Origin: Syntrophaceae bacterium | GTDB lineage: Bacteria; Desulfobacterota; SM23-61 | Assembly (NCBI GenBank): GCA_013388675.1 | Contig: JACAEW010000121.1 | Location: 1-56,781, forward strand | Reading direction: 5' to 3' | DNA: 56,781 bases | In this document: piece by piece, positions 26,686 to 35,287 of the stretch | Layout of the letters: every line of letters starts with the position of its first letter | Numbering within the stretch: the first letter of the stretch is position 1 | Translations under genes and position numbers: made by a program | Notes under the pieces: model-generated | Seen by the model: the letters and a program-made list of their open reading frames with translations, nothing else | The model's database searches: none | Told to the model about the DNA's origin: nothing

Positions 26686-27579
26686 CTAAAGTCGATCCGA
26701 AACTTCCCGCCGGTCGCTTTCCTCTTTTTCCTCCTTCTCCATCGAGGGGGCCAGGGCTTCTTTGGCTCTCTGGCGCACCTTGATGTACTCCTCATGGTAG
26801 GTCGGGGCCTCCCGGTCCACCAGGACGCCGGTCGCGAATTTATCCGCCATCTCTGCCTCCGACAGCGTTTTCGCCCTCTCCACCGGAACGGCATGGTCCC
26901 GCTGCCACTTCAGCATCTCGATCTGATTGCCCCGTTTGTTCAGCCTGCCGAAATGGGTCTGGCACTGGCTGATCACCTCGACCACGCTGAACCCTTTCTT
27001 CTGCAGGGCTTTCTCGATCAGCTGATCGAGCTGCCGGGTGTGGTACACCGTTCCCCGGCCCACGAAAACCGCCCCGGCGCAGACCGCTAGCTGGGAGATA
27101 TTGAAGCTCTGTTCCACGGTTCCGTAGGTCGCGGTGGTGGCCCGGTCTCCATAGGGGGTCGTGGGCGAATACTGCCCGCCGGTCATACCGTAGATATTGT
27201 TGTTCACGATAATGGCGGTGAGGTCGATATTCCGGCGCGCGGCGTGAATGAAATGGTTCCCCCCGATGGCCGTGGCGTCCCCGTCGCCCATGATCACGAT
27301 CACTTTGAGGTCGGGCTTGGCCAGCTTTACTCCGGTGGCGAAGGTCAGGGCCCTCCCGTGGGTTGTATGGAGGGTATTAAAGTCCACGTACACCGGCAGT
27401 CTGCCCGAGCACCCGATCCCCGAGACCATCACGATCTCGTCCTTGGTATAGCCGAGGTGGTCGATCGCCCGAATGAGCGAACCCAGCATCGTGCCGATGC
27501 CGCAACCGGGGCACCAAACATGGGGAAACTTTTTATCGTGCCGAAGATACTTGTAAATCAGGGGGCGGTCGTCGATCAT
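26686..27579 (-). CDS. korB: 2-oxoacid:ferredoxin oxidoreductase, beta subunit (ThDP binding; first kor set)
   Basis: A 297-residue beta subunit with the Fe-S/ThDP features WCPGCGIGTML, GIGCSGRLPVY and the ThDP motif IVIMGDGDATAIGGNH...VNNNIYGMTGG. The NIYGMTGGQYSP segment is characteristic of 2-oxoglutarate-type Kor. It overlaps the alpha gene by 4 bases. The last 30 or so residues are charged and less conserved. Confidence 0.94.
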   Translation of the reverse strand: MIDDRPLIYKYLRHDKKFPHVWCPGCGIGTMLGSLIRAIDHLGYTKDEIVMVSGIGCSGRLPVYVDFNTLHTTHGRALTFATGVKLAKPDLKVIVIMGDGDATAIGGNHFIHAARRNIDLTAIIVNNNIYGMTGGQYSPTTPYGDRATTATYGTVEQSFNISQLAVCAGAVFVGRGTVYHTRQLDQLIEKALQKKGFSVVEVISQCQTHFGRLNKRGNQIEMLKWQRDHAVPVERAKTLSEAEMADKFATGVLVDREAPTYHEEYIKVRQRAKEALAPSMEKEEKEESDRREVSDRL

Positions 27580-28727
27580 CTTTTCTCCTTCAACTTGGCC
27601 AGGATCTCCTTGGGGCTGATGATCGTTCCGTCGATCTTGTTCAGGGTGAGCACTTGGGTCATCCCCTCGTTTACCCGCTTGACTTCCCGGGAGATTTGGC
27701 CCATGTTCATTTCGGGAACCAGGAGGGCCTTACCCGCCCTGATCAGGTGCTGAATGTAGGTGCGGGGGAAGGGCCACAGGGTGATCAGTTTCAGCATCCC
27801 CACCTTCATGCCTTCGCTTCGCGCCTCCAGGACAGCCCGTCGGGCGGAGCGGGCCACGCAGCCGTAGGCGATGATGACGATTTCCGCGTCCACGGTCATG
27901 AAATGCTCCACCAGCCGGATGTCTTCGGAATGGGTCGAAATTTTGCGGAAAAGGCGGGTCAAAAAGGGTTCGATTTCATCCTGGCGCAGGGTGGGAAAGC
28001 CGCGGATATCATGAACCAGGCCGGTCACATGGTAGCGGTACCCCTCTCCAAAAATTCCCATGGGAGGAACGCCGAAGCTGGTATCTTCGTAGGGAAGGTA
28101 CCACTCGGGGGGGACGGAGGGCTTTACCCGGTCGATCACTTCCACTTCCGAGGGTTTGGGCAGGATCACCTTTTCCCGCATATGGGCCACCACTTCGTCC
28201 AGGAGGAGAACGACGGGGGTCCGGTACCTTTCCGAGAAATTGAAGGCCTTCACCGTCATGGTAAAGCACTCCAGGACCGAGCTGGCGCTCAGAACGATGA
28301 TGGGGTGGTCGCCATGGGTACCCCACCGCGCCTGCATCACGTCCCCCTGGGCGGGATTGGTGGGAAGCCCGGTGCTGGGCCCTCCCCGCATGACGTTCAC
28401 CACCACGCAGGGCACTTCGGCGATACAGGCGTAACCCAGGTTCTCCTGCATGAGGGAAAACCCCGGCCCGGAGGTGGCGGTCATGGACTTGGCCCCGGCT
28501 AGGGAGGCCCCGATGATGGCCCCCATGCTGGCGATCTCGTCCTCCATCTGGATGAAGGTCCCATCCACCTGGGGAAGACGGACGGAAAGTTGCTCGGCAA
28601 TTTCCGAGGCCGGCGTAATGGGATACCCGGCGAAGAAACGGCACCCGGCGGCGATGGCCCCTTCGGCGCAGGCCTCGTTCCCCTGCATAAGTTTGGCTGT
28701 AGGGTCAGGCTTTTTCACCCTTTTCAC
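27576..28727 (-). CDS. korA: 2-oxoacid:ferredoxin oxidoreductase, alpha subunit (first kor set)
   Basis: A 383-residue alpha subunit beginning with QGNEACAEGAIAAGCRFFAG and YPITPASEI, then QMEDEIASMGAIIGASLAG and TATSGPGFSLM. There is no N-terminal gamma fusion, so the gamma function is the separate korC. Its start overlaps the korD end by 23 bases. Next to sucD, the most likely substrate is 2-oxoglutarate, giving succinyl-CoA; this is inference. Confidence 0.94.
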   Translation of the reverse strand: MKRVKKPDPTAKLMQGNEACAEGAIAAGCRFFAGYPITPASEIAEQLSVRLPQVDGTFIQMEDEIASMGAIIGASLAGAKSMTATSGPGFSLMQENLGYACIAEVPCVVVNVMRGGPSTGLPTNPAQGDVMQARWGTHGDHPIIVLSASSVLECFTMTVKAFNFSERYRTPVVLLLDEVVAHMREKVILPKPSEVEVIDRVKPSVPPEWYLPYEDTSFGVPPMGIFGEGYRYHVTGLVHDIRGFPTLRQDEIEPFLTRLFRKISTHSEDIRLVEHFMTVDAEIVIIAYGCVARSARRAVLEARSEGMKVGMLKLITLWPFPRTYIQHLIRAGKALLVPEMNMGQISREVKRVNEGMTQVLTLNKIDGTIISPKEILAKLKEKR

Positions 28728-28986
28728 CCGCTCCTTCCTTGGTTGCCCCCGAGGCTTTGGCTGAATCTTTGGGTTGCTTCTTCTTGGGGGAGGTTACGTT
28801 GATGGCAAAGTCCGGGCAGCGAAGCGCGCACAATTGGCACCCCGTGCACTTTTCCGGTTCCTTCGCGTAGGGAGCGCCCGAGTCATCCTGCGCGAGGACC
28901 CCGGCTGGGCAGAAGGCCACACAAATCCCGCACTTTTTGCACCAGCTCTTGTATACTTCGATGTTGTATTGATCCTTCTTGGCCAT
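28705..28986 (-). CDS. korD: 4Fe-4S ferredoxin-like delta subunit (first kor set)
   Basis: A 93-residue ferredoxin-type protein with two 4Fe-4S motifs (CKKCGICVAFCP and CTGCQLCALRCP), followed by a lysine-rich, low-complexity tail. It is the electron-transfer subunit of KorABCD. The gene begins 4 bases after the sucD stop. Confidence 0.93.
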   Translation of the reverse strand: MAKKDQYNIEVYKSWCKKCGICVAFCPAGVLAQDDSGAPYAKEPEKCTGCQLCALRCPDFAINVTSPKKKQPKDSAKASGATKEGAGEKGEKA

Positions 28987-28990
28987 GAAC

Positions 28991-29875
28991 CTACGATTCC
29001 TTCCGTTCCTCTAGAACTCTTTTCATCGTCAGCGCCATGTCGGCCGGATTTTCCACGACCGCCGCCCCGGCGGCACGCAGCGCCTCCATCTTGTTCCGGG
29101 CCGAACCGGTCCCCCCGGAAATGACCGCGCCGGCATGTCCCATCCGCCGCCCGGGCGGGGCGTTCTGTCCGGCGATGAAGGCCACCACCGGCTTGCGGAA
29201 CCGGGTGCGGATGAATTCGGCGGCCTCTTCCTCCATATCTCCCCCGATTTCCCCGATCAGCATGACCGCTTCGGTCTGGGCGTCCCGGCTGAACATTTCA
29301 AGGACCTCCACAAAGGTCATCCCGATGATCGGGTCGCCCCCGATGCCCACGCATGTGGACTGGCCCAATCCTAACTGGGAGAGCTGATCGACCGCTTCAT
29401 AGGTCAAGGTCCCGCTGCGGGAAATGACGCCGATCGGGCCGGGGCGGTGAATGTATCCCGGCATGATGCCGATCTTGCATTTCCCCGGAGTGATGACCCC
29501 CGGGCAGTTGGGGCCCAGAAGGCGGCAGTTCCTTCCGGCCAGATAACCCTTCGCCACCACCATGTCCAGCACCGGCACCCCTTCGGTGATGCAGGCAATG
29601 AGTTCGATCCCTGCATCTGCCGCCTCCATGATGGCGTCGGCCGTGAAAGGCGGGGGGACGAAGATCATGGAGGCGTTGGCTTGCGTCTCCCGGACCGCCT
29701 CGGCCACCGTGTTGAATACCGGCAGTTGGTCCATGAAGGTTCCCCCTTTTCCGGGGGTCACCCCTCCGACCATCTTGGTACCGTAGGCCACGGCCTGGCG
29801 GGTATGGAACATTCCCTGCTTTCCGGTGATGCCTTGACAGATTACCCTCGTGTTTTCATCCACCAGGATGCTCAT
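28991..29875 (-). CDS. sucD: Succinyl-CoA synthetase, alpha subunit
   Basis: A 294-residue SucD. The CoA-binding region ([23 protein letters not shown]) and the phosphorylated His247 in [12 protein letters not shown] are present. Start at 29875 has GAGGAGGCGG upstream; the longer frame is not needed. It forms the enzyme with SucC, whose gene lies 16 kb away at 45730, an unusual separation. Beside korDABC it links 2-oxoglutarate oxidation to substrate-level ATP or GTP formation. Confidence 0.95.
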   Translation of the reverse strand: MSILVDENTRVICQGITGKQGMFHTRQAVAYGTKMVGGVTPGKGGTFMDQLPVFNTVAEAVRETQANASMIFVPPPFTADAIMEAADAGIELIACITEGVPVLDMVVAKGYLAGRNCRLLGPNCPGVITPGKCKIGIMPGYIHRPGPIGVISRSGTLTYEAVDQLSQLGLGQSTCVGIGGDPIIGMTFVEVLEMFSRDAQTEAVMLIGEIGGDMEEEAAEFIRTRFRKPVVAFIAGQNAPPGRRMGHAGAVISGGTGSARNKMEALRAAGAAVVENPADMALTMKRVLEERKES

Positions 29876-30205
29876 GCCCCGCCTCCTCGATCGCCGCCGG
29901 GTTGGAAATCTCCTTTGTATCCTAATGAATTTCCTCACCCTTCGTCAAGGAAAAAACCTACACCGAAGGGGGTGATAGGAGTTGAGTCCTGGAAGATTTT
30001 TGCCACACAGGATGGGGGTTTCTTATATTTTCATTTTCTTTTTTTTCCGCATCTTTTTCCCATGACCCTAATCATTGGCAGCGCTCCCCCCAAACGCCTC
30101 CACCGAGAAAAAAACTTGACGGTCTCTCCTTTTCTACGCGATAGTAATAGAAAAAACCTTGGATCGCCTTTGAGGCATCTCTCGGAAGAAGGGAGAAACC
30201 GGGCC
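29876..30205. other. Divergent intergenic region between the two kor operons
   Basis: No gene is seen. The 330 bases hold the likely promoters of both operons; the better one faces right (30116-30145). Confidence 0.5.
30116..30145 (+). promoter_or_regulatory. Candidate sigma-70 promoter for the second kor operon
   Basis: TTGACG (30116-30121), 18 bases, GATAGT (30140-30145). It lies 60 bases before the first start codon. Confidence 0.4.
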
Positions 30206-30445
30206 TTGGGAGAAAGCGCGGAGAAAAAGAAAAAGCCTGCAACCATCCACCTGAACCAGAAATGGTGCAAGGGCTGCTACCTGTGTTTGGAAGTTTGCCC
30301 CAAGAAAGTCTATGAAAAATCGCCCGAGGTATCGGAAAAGGGCTTTCAGCCGGTTCGCGTCGCCCACCCCGAACTCTGCACCCGCTGCCTCCAGTGTGAA
30401 ATGCTCTGCCCGGACCTAGCCATCAATGTCAAAAAGGAAGAATAG
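30206..30445 (+). CDS. korD: 4Fe-4S ferredoxin-like delta subunit (second kor set)
   Basis: A 79-residue protein with two 4Fe-4S motifs (CKGCYLCLEVCP and CTRCLQCEMLCP). No ATG exists in the frame between the promoter and the first cluster; TTG 30206 has AAGGGAG upstream and gives a protein of normal size, so I choose it. The gene is 9 bases before korA. The long upstream open frame is not coding. Confidence 0.85.
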   Translation: MGESAEKKKKPATIHLNQKWCKGCYLCLEVCPKKVYEKSPEVSEKGFQPVRVAHPELCTRCLQCEMLCPDLAINVKKEE

Positions 30446-30454
30446 GATCAACCC

Positions 30455-31597
30455 ATGAAACTCAAAAAGGTCAAAGGAGCGCTGGACCCGGGCTGGTATT
30501 TCATGCAGGGGGACGAGGCCTGCGCCGAAGGGGCCCTTGCCGCCGGCTGCCGTTTCTATGCCGGGTATCCCATCACCCCGGCCAGTGAAATCATGATCCG
30601 CATGGTCCAGCGCCTGCCGGACGTGGGAGGGGCCTTCATCCAGATGGAGGATGAAATCGGCTCCATCTCCGCGGTGATCGGAGCGGCTTGGGCCGGGGCC
30701 AAGGCCATGACCGCCACCTCCGGGCCGGGACTGAGCCTCATGATCGAGGCCATCGGCTATGCGGTGATCACCGAAACCCCCTGCCTGGTCGTCGATGTGC
30801 AGCGCGCCGGACCCAGTACCGGCCAGGCCACGCGCCCCGGCCAGGGCGATATGATGATGGTCAAGTGGGGGGCTCACGGGGACAATGAGATCGTCGCCCT
30901 CTGCCCCTGGTCCGTCCAGGAAATGTACGACCTGACCGTCAAAGCCTTTAATTTCGCCGAACGGTTCCGGGTGCCCGCCTTTCTTCTGGCGGACGAAGCC
31001 GTGGGCCACCTCCGGGAGACCCTGGTCATCCAGGAAACGGTGGAAATCTTCGATCGGGTCAAAACGCCCGGGCCCCCCCCCTTCGGGACCGAGGAGATCA
31101 ACGGCGTTCCCCCCATGCCTGCCTTTGGAGAAGGGGCCAACCTCCTCGTCACCGGATCCACCCATGACCCTTGGGGGTTCAGGAAAACCCAGGATTCCGC
31201 CGTCCAGGCCCGGCTGACCGAGCGTCTGGTCCGGAAAGTCCGGGATTTTAAGTCCGAGGTCCTGGAGACCGACTCGCACCTGCTGGAGGACGCCGAGATC
31301 GGGATCGTGGCCTATGGGTTCACCGCCCGGGCGGCCCTTGCAGCGGCAAAAACCCTCCGGGCCCAGGGCATAAAAGCCGGATTGCTCCGCCTCGTCTCTA
31401 TATGGCCTTTCGCCGATGAGGCCATATCCGAGCTGGGCAAACGCTGCCGCAAGGTCTTCGTCCCGGAGATGAACAAAGGCCAGATCGCGGGGGAGATGGC
31501 CAAGTACACCTCCACCCCGGTGATTCCCCTTCCGAAAACCAACGGGGAGGTCATAGAACCGGCGGAGATCGTGGAAGGAATCCGGAGGAACCTATGA
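30455..31597 (+). CDS. korA: 2-oxoacid:ferredoxin oxidoreductase, alpha subunit (second kor set)
   Basis: A 380-residue alpha subunit with QGDEACAEGALAAGCRFYAG, YPITPASEIMIRM, QMEDEIGSISAVIGAAWAG and TATSGPGLSLM, parallel to but clearly different from the korA at 27576. It may take another 2-oxoacid, such as a branched-chain one. It overlaps korB by 4 bases. Confidence 0.93.
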   Translation: MKLKKVKGALDPGWYFMQGDEACAEGALAAGCRFYAGYPITPASEIMIRMVQRLPDVGGAFIQMEDEIGSISAVIGAAWAGAKAMTATSGPGLSLMIEAIGYAVITETPCLVVDVQRAGPSTGQATRPGQGDMMMVKWGAHGDNEIVALCPWSVQEMYDLTVKAFNFAERFRVPAFLLADEAVGHLRETLVIQETVEIFDRVKTPGPPPFGTEEINGVPPMPAFGEGANLLVTGSTHDPWGFRKTQDSAVQARLTERLVRKVRDFKSEVLETDSHLLEDAEIGIVAYGFTARAALAAAKTLRAQGIKAGLLRLVSIWPFADEAISELGKRCRKVFVPEMNKGQIAGEMAKYTSTPVIPLPKTNGEVIEPAEIVEGIRRNL

Positions 31598-32363
31598 ATC
31601 CCAGGATCTATGAAATGATCAACGACCGGGCCTTTCCCACGCCCTTTTGCCCGGGATGCGGCCACGGAATTTTGATGAATGCCGTTCTCAGGGCCTTTGC
31701 CGAACTGGAGTGGGACCTGAAGAGCACCCTCTTCGTGTCCGGAATCGGCTGCGCCGCCTGGATCCCCAGCCCCCATTTCAAGGCCGACACCCTGCACACC
31801 TTGCACGGGCGGGCCATCGCCTACGCCACCGGGCCAAGCTCTTCAACCCCAAGCTGAAGATCATGGTGATCAGCGGAGACGGGGACCTGAGCTCCATTGG
31901 GGGAAACCATCTCATCCATGCCGCCCGGAGGAACATGGACATGACGGTTGTGTGCGCCAATAATTCCATCTATGGAATGACCGGCGGACAGGTGGCCTCC
32001 ACCACCCCCCTGGGTTCTTTCACCACAACAACCCCCAAGGGAAACCTGGAGCGTCCTTTTGACCTGTGTAAGCTGGCGGAGGCCGCAGGAGCCACCTTCG
32101 TGGCCCGGCAGCCCGTTGCATCCCCCATCCCCCTTACCCGGACCCTGAAAAAGGCAATAACTCATAAGGGTTTTTCCTTCGTCGAGGTCCTGTCTCCCTG
32201 TCCTACCCAATTCGGCCGGAGGAATGCTTTTCGCACCGCCTTCGATATGATCCAAGGGCTGAAAAACAACTGCGTGTCCGCGGAAAAGGCCCAGGGCATG
32301 AGCAGGGAGGAATTGGCGGGAAAAGTGGTGGTTGGCGAATTCGTAAATTCGGGACCCAAATAA
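31594..32363 (+). pseudogene. korB: 2-oxoacid:ferredoxin oxidoreductase, beta subunit with a 1-base frameshift (second kor set)
   Basis: The N-terminal part (FCPGCGHGILMNAV, GIGCAAWIP, HTLHGRAIAYATG) and the C-terminal part (KIMVISGDGDLSSIGGNH, NNSIYGMTGGQ) together make a complete KorB of about 255 residues. The frame breaks at the GGG run 31831-31833, where GGGG would restore the expected ATGAKLFNP. A single missing base in a homopolymer could be an error or a true inactivation. If real, the second enzyme would lack its ThDP subunit. Confidence 0.88.
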
Positions 32364-32500
32364 TTATTGGACGCAGATGAACGCAGAAAAGACGGATAGG
32401 GATTCTCAGGGAAAAAACGAAAAGCCATTTTCAGAAAAGGCGGATGGCAATTTTCGCCTGAAAAAGTTTCTTGCCGAAAAGCCTGATTTTCTTATTATTG

Positions 32501-32750
32501 GGCTTTGTTCGAAAAGTGCGTGATTCATCACCCGGGCGTTCAAAAAAGGAAAGCTTGAAATGGGGCCAGAAATCTTTTTTGGTCAACCCCTCTCTGAAAT
32601 CCCCCCCAACCCCCCCTTTGATAAACGGGGGCAGGGGGGATTTCCGGCAGGACCGGGATCGTAAGGAAAATGCCGGCTGGGGGGCGAGACTTTGGCCATG
32701 GACGAATGATTTCCTAAAATTCATTGATCACGTACTTTTCGAACAAAGCC
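32501..32750. mobile_element. MITE-like element with 25-28 bp terminal inverted repeats
   Basis: The ends GGCTTTGTTCGAAAAGT and its complement ACTTTTCGAACAAAGCC are perfect over 17 bases and continue with few mismatches to about 28. The flanks TATTATTG and TATCATTG (7 of 8 identical) could be an old target duplication. No transposase is inside; it would need one supplied elsewhere. Inferred mobile nature. Confidence 0.6.
32596..32644. repeat. Palindromic repeat, AAATCCCCCC family
   Basis: GAAATCCCCCC and GGGGGGATTTC are complementary ends around a C-rich and G-rich centre; it is the same family as at 6936 and lies within the MITE-like element. Confidence 0.8.
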
Positions 32751-32807
32751 TATCATTGAATCTATTGAATCTTTTTTTGATCTGCGTCCCGTTTGAAAGA
32801 GGTTATC

Positions 32808-33341
32808 ATGATTCAAGTTCGTTTTGCCGGATTGGGGGGCCAGGGAATTATCCTTATGGGCGAAATATTGGGAGAGGCCGCGGTTCTGGATAAAAAGTAC
32901 GTCGGCCAGGCTTCCTCCTATGGGTCCGAGGCGCGGGGCTCGGCGACCAAAGCGGACGTGGTGATCTCCGACTCCTGGATCGATTACCCCGAGGTCACCG
33001 AAGCGGATGTCCTGGCCTGCATGTCCCAGGGAACTTATGACCTCTATAAGCAGAAAGTGAACCCCTCGACGGGCGTGATTTTCATCGATACCCAAATGGT
33101 CAAACCCGATCCCTCCTCTTCGGTGAAGCACATCCCGGTTCCGGCCAATGAACGGGCCCTGAAAGAGCTGGGAAACCGCCAGGCGGCCAACATGGTCCTC
33201 CTGGGGGCTGTGGTAAAGACCGTCGGCCTGGTGAGCGAAGAGGCCCTCTTCCAGTCCCTCCGCAAGCGGGTCCCCGCCTCATTCCTGGAAACCAATAAAA
33301 AAGCGCTTTCTCTGGGGTTCGGCCTGGCCCGAAAGAATTAA
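32808..33341 (+). CDS. korC: 2-oxoacid:ferredoxin oxidoreductase, gamma subunit (second kor set)
   Basis: A 177-residue gamma subunit (FAGLGGQGIILMGEILGEA, ASSYGSEARGSATKADVVIS, ELGNRQAANMVLLGA). ATG 32808 with AGAGG 6 bases upstream is preferred over a TTG at 32793. It belongs with korD, korA and korB to the left but is separated by the repeat-filled gap. Confidence 0.9.
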   Translation: MIQVRFAGLGGQGIILMGEILGEAAVLDKKYVGQASSYGSEARGSATKADVVISDSWIDYPEVTEADVLACMSQGTYDLYKQKVNPSTGVIFIDTQMVKPDPSSSVKHIPVPANERALKELGNRQAANMVLLGAVVKTVGLVSEEALFQSLRKRVPASFLETNKKALSLGFGLARKN

Positions 33342-33436
33342 GAGGCTGTTCCCGGCCCGCGGCCGTTTTGCGCAGCCCCTCCTTTCCCCGAGCCGGAAAA
33401 GTTCCGTTGGGCAAGATATAAGGAAAGGCCGGAAGG

Positions 33437-34747
33437 TCAGCGTACTGGCGGGCGCATCTGGCTGGGAAGAAAAGTGGCCAGGTCGGGAAAGGCGAGGAGA
33501 ATCGCCACCGCCGCGACCATGAGGAGGAAATAAGGGAAGGCTGCCCGGGCGATGAAAAAAATCGAATGCCCGGTCAAACCCTGGAGGACAAAAAGATTGA
33601 ACCCCACCGGAGGGGTGATCTGGGCCATTTCCACCACGATGACGATAAAGATCCCGAACCAGATGAGGTCCAGCTTGGCCTGCTGGACCATGGGCAGGAG
33701 CACGGCCATGGTCAAGACCACCATGGAGATGCCGTCCAGGAAACAGCCCAGGATTATATAGAACACGGTCAGCGCCATGATCAGCTGGTAGGGGGATAGC
33801 TGGAGGGTCCCGATCCACCGGGCCAGGTCCCGCGGCAGTCCGGTGAAGCCCATGGCCAGTGAAAGGAAGGAGGACCCCGCCAGAATGAGCATGATCATGG
33901 TCGTTGTCCGGGTCGCACCCAGCAGGCTGGTGACGAAGGTTTTCCAGTTCATCGTCCCCTGTCCCCAGGAAAGCAAAAGCGCCCCCACCACCCCGAGCGC
34001 CGCCGATTCCGTGGCCGTGGCAAAGCCGGCATAGATCGAACCCAGCACGAACAGGATCAACAACACCGGCGGGATCAGGCCCCTTGAGGCCCGGACCTTC
34101 TGGGAGAAGGTCATGCGGATGTCGTTGGGGGGAACTTCGTGAGGGTGGAGCAGAGACCAAATCCCCAGGTAGCCCATAAAAAGCATGGCCAGCATGATCC
34201 CGGGAAGAACCCCGGCGATAAAAAGCTGGGCGATGGATACATCGGTGGCCACTCCGTACACGATCATGATGATGGAAGGAGGAATGAGCAGGCCCAACGT
34301 CCCCGACCCCGCGAGACTTCCGACCACCATGGTCTCCGGGTACTTCCGACTGCGGAGTTCGGGGATCGACATCTTTCCGATGGTGGCGCAGGTTGCGGCC
34401 GAGGACCCCGAAATGGCTGCAAAAATGGCGCATCCCACCACATTGGTCTGCATGAGCCGCCCGGGCAGCTTTCCCATCCAGGGGGCCAGGCCGTTGAACA
34501 GTTCCTCTGAGAGGCGCGAGCGAAAGAGGACTTCTCCCATCCAGATGAAAAGCGGCAGGGCGGTGAGGGTCCAGCTGGAGAGCGACCCCCAGATCGTGGT
34601 GGCCATGGCATCACCCGCGGGCCGGGTGGTGAAAAACTCCATGGCCACCCAGGCAACCCCCAGAAGGGAAAGCCCCACCCACACGCCCGAGCTGAGGAGG
34701 AAAAATAGGGTAAACAGGAAAACCAGGACCAGCATCCATTCGGACAT
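33437..34747 (-). CDS. dctM: TRAP transporter large permease subunit, DctM
   Basis: A 436-residue membrane protein with about 12 hydrophobic segments and the DctM patterns AAISGSSAATCATIGKM, GSLAGSGTLGLLIPPSI and GFATATESAALGVVGALLL. It forms the transport channel with the DctQ protein upstream, 3 bases away, and uses the binding protein at 35288. Confidence 0.94.
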   Translation of the reverse strand: MSEWMLVLVFLFTLFFLLSSGVWVGLSLLGVAWVAMEFFTTRPAGDAMATTIWGSLSSWTLTALPLFIWMGEVLFRSRLSEELFNGLAPWMGKLPGRLMQTNVVGCAIFAAISGSSAATCATIGKMSIPELRSRKYPETMVVGSLAGSGTLGLLIPPSIIMIVYGVATDVSIAQLFIAGVLPGIMLAMLFMGYLGIWSLLHPHEVPPNDIRMTFSQKVRASRGLIPPVLLILFVLGSIYAGFATATESAALGVVGALLLSWGQGTMNWKTFVTSLLGATRTTTMIMLILAGSSFLSLAMGFTGLPRDLARWIGTLQLSPYQLIMALTVFYIILGCFLDGISMVVLTMAVLLPMVQQAKLDLIWFGIFIVIVVEMAQITPPVGFNLFVLQGLTGHSIFFIARAAFPYFLLMVAAVAILLAFPDLATFLPSQMRPPVR

Positions 34748-34750
34748 GAC

Positions 34751-35260
34751 TCAGCTCTCCATCATCCCCTGCCGATCCGGGTCCGGAGGGAGGTCGGCGA
34801 AACAGATCGTCACCAGCCGGTCGAACAGGGCCACGGCCAGCATGACCGTGCCGAAGGCCATGGTTATCTGGGGGATCCAAAGGGGGAGCGGGATCAGCCC
34901 CTGGCTCAATTCGTTGATTTGCCAGGAAACCCAGGCCATCTTGACGCTGTACCAGCCGAAAAAGCCGGCCAGCACCACCCCCAGAAGGTGGCACCAGACT
35001 TCGAGCCCTTTGCGCAAGCGCCCGCGGAAACGGTGGATAACCAGGGTGACCCGGATGTGTTCGTTGGAATGAAAGGTGTAGGAAAAGGCGAGGAAGGCCG
35101 AGGCGGCCATGGAATAGCCCGCGAATTCGTCCATGCTGCGGGTGACAAACCCGAAAATGGAGCCGGCGAGGGCGATGAGGATAAACAAGGCGATCCCCAC
35201 CATGAAAACCCCCGCCAGCACACCGCATGTCCAGTAGAGTGAGTCAAGAGCCTTACGCAA
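34751..35260 (-). CDS. dctQ: TRAP transporter small permease subunit, DctQ
   Basis: A 169-residue protein with four predicted membrane helices and the FAGYSMAASAFLAFSYTFHSNEHIRV segment typical of DctQ. It lies between dctP and dctM. Confidence 0.9.
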   Translation of the reverse strand: MRKALDSLYWTCGVLAGVFMVGIALFILIALAGSIFGFVTRSMDEFAGYSMAASAFLAFSYTFHSNEHIRVTLVIHRFRGRLRKGLEVWCHLLGVVLAGFFGWYSVKMAWVSWQINELSQGLIPLPLWIPQITMAFGTVMLAVALFDRLVTICFADLPPDPDRQGMMES

Positions 35261-35287
35261 GCCGGATTCCCTTCCCCCGGGCGGTCC

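Larger units (their letters stand above)
32364..32807. other. Repeat-filled gap between korB and korC of the second kor operon
   Basis: No gene is visible in these 444 bases. They contain nested inverted repeats: GGACGCAGAT (32369-32378) with ATCTGCGTCC (32780-32789), a MITE-like element (32501-32750) and a C-rich palindrome inside it. Confidence 0.7.

Noticed and set aside
29447-30205. Long open frame leading into the second korD
   Set aside because: It runs antisense to sucD and gives a protein far too large for KorD; TTG 30206 is preferred.
33342-33436. Possible terminator after the second korC (CGGCC-CGC-GGCCG-TTTT)
   Set aside because: The stem is only 5 bp and the T run is short; not listed as a feature.
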